In this document: positions 1-4,942 of the stretch, piece by piece
Position numbering within the stretch: position 1 is the first letter of the stretch
Layout: each line of letters starts with the position of its first letter
Origin: Pseudomonadota bacterium
GTDB taxonomy: Bacteria; Pseudomonadota; Alphaproteobacteria; Sphingomonadales; Sphingomonadaceae
Direction of reading: 5' to 3'
Assembly: GCA_023433445.1 (NCBI GenBank)
Contig: JAEZCS010000129.1
Location: 1 to 6,181 of the forward strand
DNA: 6,181 bases
The notes under the pieces: generated by a model
What the model was told of the DNA's origin: nothing
Database searches by the model: none
What the model saw: only the letters and a program-made list of their open reading frames with translations
Translations under genes and position numbers: made by a program

Positions 1-172
1 GATCACCACCGCCGCCGAAACCGCCGCGATCACCACCGAAACCACCGCCGCCAAAGCGGTCACCACCGCCGAAACCACCACGATCGTTACCGCCGCCGTA
101 AAAATTGTCGTCGCCGAAACCGTCGCGCTTATCCTTGCCGCGCCCGCCGCGGCGACCTCTATCAAAACTCAT
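1..172 (-). CDS. Partial Gly-rich N-terminus, probable cold-shock protein
   Basis: Only the first 57 codons lie in the window; the gene continues past the left edge. The protein starts MSFDRGRRGGRGKDKRDGFG and then becomes a low-complexity stretch of Gly, Phe, Asp and Arg (repeats of the GGFGGGDR kind from about residue 26). This is the look of an RNA-binding, RGG/FGG-type disordered arm. From memory, sphingomonad cold-shock proteins carry this N-terminal extension before the usual 70-residue cold-shock domain, which would lie outside the window. The domain itself is not visible, so the product is inferred; another Gly-rich RNA-binding protein is the main alternative. The ATG at 170-172 is preceded by only a short purine stretch (CAGGG). 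The gene is divergent from rnd and has a long structured leader, which fits a temperature-regulated csp gene. Confidence 0.55.
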   Translation of the reverse strand, partial: MSFDRGRRGGRGKDKRDGFGDDNFYGGGNDRGGFGGGDRFGGGGFGGDRGGFGGGGD

Positions 173-192
173 GCCCTGTTGGTCACTTTCGC

Positions 193-229
193 TTCGCCCA
201 GACGATACCGGATAAACATGCCGGGCGAA
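193..229 (-). promoter_or_regulatory. Stem-loop in the leader of the Gly-rich/csp gene
   Basis: A perfect 7-bp inverted repeat pairs 193-199 (TTCGCCC on the plus strand) with 223-229 (GGGCGAA), separated by 23 bases. In the minus-strand transcript the stem sits in the 5' untranslated region, ending about 20 bases before the ATG. The loop side offers a competing smaller hairpin, CCGG-N9-CCGG in the mRNA. Two mutually exclusive folds close to the ribosome binding site are reminiscent of the rearranging cspA leader of E. coli, but that function is inferred from position only. Confidence 0.4.
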
Positions 230-249
230 TGACATGAAGAATCCACCGC

Positions 250-279
250 AATATGCGGATTTGGGAATCACTATATCAA
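250..279 (-). promoter_or_regulatory. Candidate sigma-70-type promoter for the Gly-rich/csp gene
   Basis: On the minus strand TTGATA (279-274, five of six matches to TTGACA) is followed after 18 bases by CATATT (255-250, four of six matches to TATAAT). Transcription would start near 243, giving a leader of about 70 bases, which is typical of cold-shock genes. The -10 lies inside a small CCGCA/TGCGG hairpin (246-258). This is a pattern match only. Confidence 0.4.
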
Positions 280-324
280 CTTTTCAGCCATGCGCGAATG
301 ATTTTAGCCCGATTGCCGCCACAT

Positions 325-368
325 TTCGGGATTGGCCCCGAATCACGCTTTTCGCGCGCGCGCCAAAA
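325..368. promoter_or_regulatory. Two adjacent palindromes upstream of rnd
   Basis: Two inverted repeats lie back to back in the divergent region between the csp-like gene and rnd. The first is TTCGGG (325-330), six bases, then CCCGAA (337-342). The second spans 349-368: TTTT and AAAA flank an alternating CG core, and nine of ten base pairs of the arms match. The second ends 42 bases before the rnd ATG. They could be operator sites or a hairpin in an rnd leader. No convincing plus-strand promoter was found by eye. The remainder of 173-410 holds the csp leader and promoter. Confidence 0.3.
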
Positions 369-410
369 GGGTCGATTGAGTTGCCGCCGCTTTCGCCATA
401 GAGGGATCGG

Positions 411-1028
411 ATGACCGTATATTTTCACGAAGAGGACCTGCCCGCAGACGTCCTCGCCCCCGGCCCCGTTGCCGTCGATACCGAAACCATGGGCCTTATC
501 ACGCCGCGCGACCGGCTGTGCGTGGTGCAGATCAGCGACGGTCAGGGCGACGAGCATCTGGTGCGCTTCAACCCCGGCAGCGATTATGCCGCGCCGAACC
601 TGCGTGGCGTCCTGGCGGACCCGGATCGGTTGAAGCTGTATCATTTCGGGCGTTTCGACATCGCGGCGATTCGCCACTATCTGGGCGTGGTGGCAGCGCC
701 CGTCTATTGCACCAAGATCGCTTCGCGCCTGATCCGCACCTATACCGACCGCCATGGCTTGAAAGAACTGGTGCGCGAGATGCTGGGGCAGGAAATCAGC
801 AAGCAACAGCAGTCGAGCGATTGGGGCGCGCCCACCCTGTCGGACGCGCAGAAGGAATATGCAGCGTCCGACGTGCGCTACCTGCACGCGTTGAAGGCCG
901 AACTCGACAAGCGGCTGATCCGCGAAGGGCGAATGGAACTGGCACAGGCCTGTTTCGATTTCCTTCCTCACCGAGCGGAGCTCGACCTGGCGGGATGGCC
1001 GGAAATCGACATCTTCGCCCATATGTGA
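411..1028 (+). CDS. rnd: Ribonuclease D, short exonuclease-only form
   Basis: A 205-residue 3'-5' exoribonuclease of the DEDDy family, expected to trim the 3' ends of tRNA and other small RNA precursors in the cytoplasm. All metal-binding motifs are visible: Exo I VDTETMGL with D23 and E25, Exo II HFGRFDIAAI with D83, and Exo III YAASD with Y150 and D154. The protein stops soon after Exo III, whereas E. coli RNase D is about 375 residues with two C-terminal HRDC domains that help bind RNA; this one has none, as in many alphaproteobacteria. The ATG is chosen because AGAGGG (400-405) precedes it by five bases and the conserved part begins near residue 18. lptC follows after 18 bases, so it may be co-transcribed with the lpt genes, although its function is unrelated to lipid transport. 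Confidence 0.92.
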   Translation: MTVYFHEEDLPADVLAPGPVAVDTETMGLITPRDRLCVVQISDGQGDEHLVRFNPGSDYAAPNLRGVLADPDRLKLYHFGRFDIAAIRHYLGVVAAPVYCTKIASRLIRTYTDRHGLKELVREMLGQEISKQQQSSDWGAPTLSDAQKEYAASDVRYLHALKAELDKRLIREGRMELAQACFDFLPHRAELDLAGWPEIDIFAHM

Positions 1029-1046
1029 GGGACGTAAAGCGCTTCC

Positions 1047-1694
1047 ATGTCCATACAGGCCGATCAGCAACGTCATGCCAGGCGCGATTGGGCGCGGCCG
1101 GGCGGCAGCCATGACAGGCTGGTCGCGCGGCTGAAAAACTGGCTGCCGGTGCTTGTCGGCGTGCTGGCGGCGTTGCTGGTGATGGCGCCCTTTACCGGCG
1201 GCGACAAGGTGAGCTTCGTGCTCGACAAGAACAAGGTCGAGGTGGCGAAGGAACGCATGCGGGTGAGCGAGGCGCTGTATCGCGGGCAGGACAGCAAGGG
1301 GCAGCCCTTTTCCCTGCGAGCGGGAAGCGCGGTGCAGAAAAGCTCTCGTGAACCGATCGTCGACCTCAATGACATGTCGGCGCGCGTGCTGCTGTCCGAA
1401 GGGCCCGCGGTGCTGAACGCGCGCAAGGGGCGATATGACATGGACCAGGAGCGCGTCGCGGTGGACGGGCCGGTGCAATTCGAAGCAGCGGGCGGTTACA
1501 GGCTGACGACGCGGGACGTCGGCATCGACCTCAAGACCCGGCGCATGCGCAGCGCGGGCCGGGTGGACGGGCGCATCCCGATCGGCACGTTCAGCGGCGA
1601 CCATCTGGACGCGGACCTGAACGCGCGGACCGTCACGTTGAATGGCAGGGCGAGCTTGCGCATCGAACAAAATGCCATCAAAGGGCAGAAGTGA
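1047..1694 (+). CDS. lptC: LPS export bridge protein LptC
   Basis: A 215-residue bitopic inner-membrane protein. A basic cytoplasmic tail (to about residue 30) is followed by one membrane segment (about 31-49, rich in Leu, Val and Ala) and a periplasmic beta-jellyroll domain of the LptC/YrbK family, with typical strand signatures such as GPAVLNARKGRYD and GPVQFEAAGGYRLTTRDV. By family knowledge LptC takes lipid from the LptB2FG ABC transporter and passes it to LptA. It is slightly longer than E. coli LptC (191), mostly in the N-terminal tail. The start at 1047 has no close Shine-Dalgarno; GAGGGA lies 14 bases upstream, overlapping the rnd stop, so coupling to rnd translation is possible. Its stop overlaps the lptA start, as expected for a bridge pair made together. 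Family assignment is firm by pattern and context. Confidence 0.9.
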   Translation: MSIQADQQRHARRDWARPGGSHDRLVARLKNWLPVLVGVLAALLVMAPFTGGDKVSFVLDKNKVEVAKERMRVSEALYRGQDSKGQPFSLRAGSAVQKSSREPIVDLNDMSARVLLSEGPAVLNARKGRYDMDQERVAVDGPVQFEAAGGYRLTTRDVGIDLKTRRMRSAGRVDGRIPIGTFSGDHLDADLNARTVTLNGRASLRIEQNAIKGQK

Positions 1695-2239
1695 TGAAGA
1701 GATCGCTGATCCTGCTGTCGAGCGCTGGCGCCCTGGGCGCGGCGATGGTCTTTGCCGGCGCGGGCGCGCAGGTGCTGAAGAACCATGACAGCAACGCGCC
1801 GGTCAACTTCACCGCCGACCGGATCGAAGTGCAGGATCGCGCCGACCGGGTGCTCGTGACCGGCAATGTCCAGGTGACGCAGGCGGGCATGACGCTCAAT
1901 GCCGCGCGGATGACGGTGGCCTATCGCAATGGCTCTGGCAGCGGGGTGGAGATCGACCGGATCGACGCTTCGGGCAATGTCGTCGTGACCAAGGGCAATG
2001 AAACGGCGCGGGGCAATGTGGCGATCTATGATCTGAACAGGCGCCTGATCACCATGCTGGGCAATGTGACGCTGACGCAGGGGAGCAACAGGCTGGCCGG
2101 CGGGCGGCTGGTCATCGACCTGACCAGCGGGCGGTCGACCGTGGACGGGCGATCCTCTGGCGGCGGCGTGCCGGGTGTGTCGGGCGGATCGGGGGGCCGG
2201 GTGTCGGGCACCTTCACCGTGCCGCAGCGGACGAACTGA
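1694..2239 (+). CDS. lptA: Periplasmic LPS transport protein LptA (OstA domain)
   Basis: A 181-residue exported protein. Residues 1-25 form a signal peptide (basic start, hydrophobic Leu/Ala core, likely cleavage after AGAGA). Residues about 35-148 are an OstA/LptA beta-jellyroll; the repeated strand motif GNV occurs at 57, 94, 107 and 123, within typical strings such as NFTADRIEVQDRADRVLVTGNVQV. LptA polymerises head to tail to span the periplasm between LptC and outer-membrane LptD. The tail from about 153 is Gly/Ser-rich and probably disordered. The ATG overlaps the lptC stop by one base (TGATG). A GTG at 1691 is in frame and would add one residue; AAAGGG at 1680-1685 serves either. lptB, which often follows lptA in Proteobacteria, is not here: the next genes converge on the other strand after 12 bases. 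Confidence 0.92.
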   Translation: MKRSLILLSSAGALGAAMVFAGAGAQVLKNHDSNAPVNFTADRIEVQDRADRVLVTGNVQVTQAGMTLNAARMTVAYRNGSGSGVEIDRIDASGNVVVTKGNETARGNVAIYDLNRRLITMLGNVTLTQGSNRLAGGRLVIDLTSGRSTVDGRSSGGGVPGVSGGSGGRVSGTFTVPQRTN

Positions 2240-2245
2240 CGGCTC

Positions 2246-2261
2246 GCGCCTTTAGGGGCGC
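2246..2261. terminator. Possible bidirectional hairpin between convergent genes
   Basis: GCGCC (2246-2250) and GGCGC (2257-2261) form a five-bp GC stem, extendable by one wobble pair, around a short loop that contains the phosphatase-gene stop codon. It sits in the only gap between two convergent transcription units. Neither side has a clear T tract, so it would be a weak intrinsic terminator at best. Confidence 0.25.
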
Positions 2262-2842
2262 TGGTCCCAGCTTTGCAGTTTCACTGATCCATCGGCGTGG
2301 CGTGCGAGTTCGCCGAAAGCGCCCGTGCGCAGTTTGAGCGACGCGGGTGAGAGGCCGAGCGCAATGAGGGCGAAACGGGCGGCGCCGTTGCTGGTGACGA
2401 GAAGGTCCGTCCCCTCCCCACCTTCAGCGAAATAGCTTTGCCAGGCGGCGATACGGGCAGGCGCGTTGACGACCCAGCCGGGGGGCGGGATGGCCTGCTC
2501 GTCCCATTGCCTGAGCGCTGACTCGCCAATGCGGGCAAGGACTTCGGCTTCGGGGCGGCCTTCGTCGGGGCCGTGATCGATTTCATCGAGCCAGGGGAGC
2601 GTGCCGGCCACGGGCTGGCCTAACGCGGTGGCGACGCGGCTCGCGGTCTCGCGAGCGCGGCTGAGCGGGCCGCTGTGGATGCGGCAGGAGGCGAGGCCTT
2701 GCGCGGCGAACCATTGGCCCAGGCGATCGGCCTGGGCGCGGCCGCTGTCGACCAGCGGCAAGTCAGTGCGGGCGCCAATGCGGCAGGCAGCGGCGCTGCT
2801 TTCGAAGGTGTTGCCGTGGCGAATGATGAAGATGCGGCGCAT
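2252..2842 (-). CDS. Histidine phosphatase family protein with a variant active site
   Basis: A 196-residue cytoplasmic protein of the histidine phosphatase (phosphoglycerate-mutase-like) superfamily. The N-terminal motif IRHGNTF carries the phospho-accepting H9 beside R8; R62 in SGPLSRARET and E87 in DEIDHG match the other conserved pocket residues. The second histidine, normally in a VSHG-like motif, is replaced: here it reads LLVTSNGAARF, with N152 at that place. The flanking sequence (ARFALIALGL, LKLRTGAFG) is intact, so this looks like a subgroup trait rather than decay. Its start is three bases after the kdsB-like stop, with no Shine-Dalgarno of its own, so translation is probably coupled. 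Context suggests a phosphorylated sugar or acid in Kdo-type sugar synthesis as substrate, but this is inference; neither substrate nor activity can be read from the sequence. Confidence 0.85.
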   Translation of the reverse strand: MRRIFIIRHGNTFESSAAACRIGARTDLPLVDSGRAQADRLGQWFAAQGLASCRIHSGPLSRARETASRVATALGQPVAGTLPWLDEIDHGPDEGRPEAEVLARIGESALRQWDEQAIPPPGWVVNAPARIAAWQSYFAEGGEGTDLLVTSNGAARFALIALGLSPASLKLRTGAFGELARHADGSVKLQSWDQRP

Positions 2843-2845
2843 GGG

Positions 2846-3652
2846 TCAGAGCGGCGTGGGGTCGCCATGGGTGGCGATGAGGGCCTCTACGCGCTGAATG
2901 TCGGCTTCGGTGTCGATGCCGGAGCTGTCGAAGATCGGCGGATCAATAGCGACGGTGGTGACCGGGATGCCAAGTTCGAGGAGGCGAAGCTGCTCCAGAC
3001 CCTCCAGCTGTTCGAGCGCGGTGGGGGACGCAGCCTCGAAACGGGTGAGCGCGTCCAATGTGTAGCCATAGAGGCCGACATGGCGCCAGACCGGCGAGAG
3101 CGGCTGGGTGGCTCGCAGCGCCTGTTCGTCGCGGATGGCGGGGATGATGGTCTTCGAGAACCAAAGCGCGCGGCCATCGGGCGCGCGGGCGCAGGTGGTG
3201 CCGCTGAAGGGCGAACGCAGCTTGTGATCGCGGAGCGCGTCCAGCGCGCCCCAGTCGAGGGCGATGACGGGGGTCGCCACTTCAGCGCCCATTTTGAGCG
3301 CGGCGAGGACTTCGTGCAGCGCCCCTTGTGGCTGAAATGGGGAATCGCCCTGAAGATTGACGACGAAGCGCGGGGCTTCCGCACTCTGGAGCGCGGCGGC
3401 GAGTGCGCGGCCGGAGCCTGTCGCAATGGCGCTGTCCGTCATGGCGGCGGCACAGTCCACGGCGTTGGCGTGATCGGCGATTTCGCTGTCGTCGGTCGCC
3501 ACCACCAACTCGGCATCCGCCATATCCGCGATGGCGGCGCGGGCCATGGCGATCGTCCGGTGCAGCAAGGTGCGCCCGGCGATCAGGCGCAGGGGCTTGC
3601 GCGGTAAACGGGACGAGCCCGCCCGCGCCGGAATGACGATGAGGCTGTTCAG
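2846..3652 (-). CDS. kdsB: CMP-Kdo synthetase family cytidylyltransferase (KdsB/KpsU-like)
   Basis: Predicted to transfer CMP from CTP to Kdo or a related 3-deoxy-ulosonic acid in the cytoplasm, activating it for LPS core or capsule linker assembly. The 268-residue protein shows the nucleotide-binding start IPARAGSSRLPRKPL, VATDD at 52-55, NLQGD (D103, expected metal ligand), RHVGLYGYT, LEGLEQLRLLE and GIDTEAD (D247, second expected metal ligand). Two motifs depart from classical KdsB: QGDEP reads QGDSP, and the substrate loop SGTDR reads TGSGR. Classical members are about 250 residues. No ATG or GTG exists near the conserved start. The CTG at 3652 aligns exactly with the family Met, has GGGG four bases upstream, and overlaps the kpsF stop as CTGA. 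The only standard alternative is TTG at 3715, which lacks a Shine-Dalgarno, lies inside kpsF and adds 21 unconserved residues. Confidence 0.88.
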   Translation of the reverse strand: MNSLIVIPARAGSSRLPRKPLRLIAGRTLLHRTIAMARAAIADMADAELVVATDDSEIADHANAVDCAAAMTDSAIATGSGRALAAALQSAEAPRFVVNLQGDSPFQPQGALHEVLAALKMGAEVATPVIALDWGALDALRDHKLRSPFSGTTCARAPDGRALWFSKTIIPAIRDEQALRATQPLSPVWRHVGLYGYTLDALTRFEAASPTALEQLEGLEQLRLLELGIPVTTVAIDPPIFDSSGIDTEADIQRVEALIATHGDPTPL

Positions 3653-4656
3653 GCGACCCCAGCGTGCAACAGGTCGTGCATGTGAACCGCACCCATCAGC
3701 CGACCGCCTTCGCAAACGAAGAGCAGGGTGATGTTGTGCATGTGCATGAGCCGCAGCGCTTCGGAGGCCAGTTCGTCAGGACCGACCGACAACGGCGGCA
3801 CGGTCATGAACTGGCCGACCGTCTCGGTCAGCTGCCGAGTGCCAGTGAGAGTGCGCCGCAGGTCACCGTCGGTGAAGGCTCCGATTAGTTCACCGCTGCT
3901 GTTGACGATCGCCGTGCCGCCAAGGCGGGCACGGGTCATTTCGATGGTGGCGTCGAGCAGCGAGGCGTCCTCCGCCACGCGGGGCACATTATCGCCAGCG
4001 GCCATGAGGTCCCGCACCTTCAGCAGTTGCGCGCCAAGACGGCCATTCGGATGGAATTTGTGGAAGTCGTCGGCTGAGAAACCGCGCATTTCCATGAGCG
4101 CGATGGCCAGCGCGTCGCCAAAGGCCATCTGGACGGTGGTGGAGGTGGTGGGCGCCAGTTCATTGGGGCAGGCTTCGCGCACGGCGGGAAGGAGCACGCA
4201 GACGTCCGAAGCCGTCGCAACGGTGCTCCGCGCGCGCGCGGTGAGGCCGAGCAGAGGTATGCCGAAGCGCTTGCAATATTGAATGATAGGGCCAAGTTCG
4301 CTGGACTCGCCCGAATGCGAGAGCATGAGAACGATGTCGTCCGGCGTCACCATGCCAAGGTCGCCATGCCCCGCATCGGCCGGGTGCATGAATAGCGCGG
4401 GCGTGCCTGTCGAGGTCAGGGTAGCAGTCATCTTGCGCGCGACGATGCCGCTCTTGCCCATGCCGGTGACGATCAGGCGGCCCCGCACGCTCATGATCAT
4501 ACTCACGACACGCAGGAATATGGCGGAAAAATCCCGGTCGGCGAATTTCGCTTCCAGCGCATTCAAGCCATGAGACGCAACAGACAAGGTCCTGCAGGCT
4601 GTTTCCACAATGCGGCTGCCAGAACCAAAAGGCACAATTTTCGTTACTGTCGACAC
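3649..4656 (-). CDS. kpsF: D-arabinose 5-phosphate isomerase (KpsF/KdsD/GutQ family)
   Basis: Interconverts ribulose 5-phosphate and arabinose 5-phosphate, the first committed step toward Kdo. The 335-residue protein has an SIS sugar-isomerase domain (about 40-190) and two CBS domains (about 212-268 and 278-334), the usual architecture. By remembered alignment with E. coli KdsD, the catalytic residues are all present with a constant offset of nine: K68 in TGMGKSG, E120 in SHSGESSE, E161 in REACP and H202 in FHPNGRLG. The start is GTG at 4656: AAAGGG lies about eight bases upstream and no other in-frame start exists just upstream. An ATG at 4676 is out of frame. It is first of a three-gene unit with the kdsB-like and phosphatase genes. 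Capsule loci often hold a second, dedicated kpsF, so the gene could serve capsule or LPS; sequence alone cannot decide. Confidence 0.95.
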   Translation of the reverse strand: MSTVTKIVPFGSGSRIVETACRTLSVASHGLNALEAKFADRDFSAIFLRVVSMIMSVRGRLIVTGMGKSGIVARKMTATLTSTGTPALFMHPADAGHGDLGMVTPDDIVLMLSHSGESSELGPIIQYCKRFGIPLLGLTARARSTVATASDVCVLLPAVREACPNELAPTTSTTVQMAFGDALAIALMEMRGFSADDFHKFHPNGRLGAQLLKVRDLMAAGDNVPRVAEDASLLDATIEMTRARLGGTAIVNSSGELIGAFTDGDLRRTLTGTRQLTETVGQFMTVPPLSVGPDELASEALRLMHMHNITLLFVCEGGRLMGAVHMHDLLHAGVA

Positions 4657-4942
4657 ACGTTCGCCCTTTTTTCCATGCGGCCCCCAGGTTGTTCCTGATC
4701 AGTGCGGCATGGCGGCGATCGCCCTATCGGCGTCCGCCCTAAACTTCATTAGCGACCCATCCAGCTACAAGCCGGCCCGGCGAAGCAGATAGGATAGTTG
4801 AGGGCGGAATGGCAATTTAATTTGCCCACCGGAGCAAAAATTTGCGCGCCTTTATTGCAACATCCGACACAAATCATTGCGCATAAGGGGGCAATGGGAA
4901 CTTTACGGCTGCCCACGCGTAGTGCCGCGGATTTTCTGCCGG
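4657..4942. promoter_or_regulatory. Non-coding region upstream of kpsF with clustered GCAA/TTGC palindromes
   Basis: This 286-base gap separates the epimerase gene from kpsF on the same strand and contains no convincing gene. Its epimerase-side part is AT-rich for this window. It holds GGCAA-N6-TTGCC (4811-4826), GCAAA-N2-TTTGC (4834-4845, centre 21 bp from the first), the palindrome TTGCAA (4855-4860), and CATTGC-N10-GCAATG (4875-4880 with 4891-4896). The last lies 47 bases after the epimerase stop and could be a weak transcript-end hairpin, without a T tract. The others look like binding-site half-repeats. The kpsF promoter must lie here or the unit is read through from the epimerase gene; I could not single out a good -35/-10 pair. 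Confidence 0.4.

Noticed and set aside
1..110. Repetitive CACC/GCCG stretch considered as a CRISPR-like or tandem DNA repeat
   Set aside because: There are no constant repeats with unique spacers; the repetition comes from Gly-rich codons in an open frame.
1037..1044. Palindrome AAGCGCTT just before the lptC start
   Set aside because: Eight bases in a high-GC genome is expected by chance, and nothing else supports a regulatory role.
276..1670. Open frame of 464 codons on the minus strand across rnd and lptC
   Set aside because: It is fully antisense to two well-recognised genes, has the Arg/His/Pro/Ala-rich composition of a high-GC shadow frame, and shows no family motif.
2675..3607. Open frame of 310 codons on the plus strand
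   Set aside because: Antisense to the kdsB-like and phosphatase genes; Gly/Ala/Asp-rich shadow without recognisable motifs or a usable ribosome binding site.
3653..3715. Extended N-terminus of the kdsB-like protein from TTG at 3715
   Set aside because: Lies wholly inside the kpsF reading region, lacks a Shine-Dalgarno, and adds residues with no counterpart in the family.
3728..4282. Open frame of 184 codons on the plus strand inside kpsF
   Set aside because: Antisense shadow of a gene with all catalytic residues intact; Ser/Arg-rich with no domain.
4690..4745. Sixteen-codon minus-strand frame (MKFRADADR...) upstream of kpsF
   Set aside because: No ribosome binding site in front and too short to support without conservation data.
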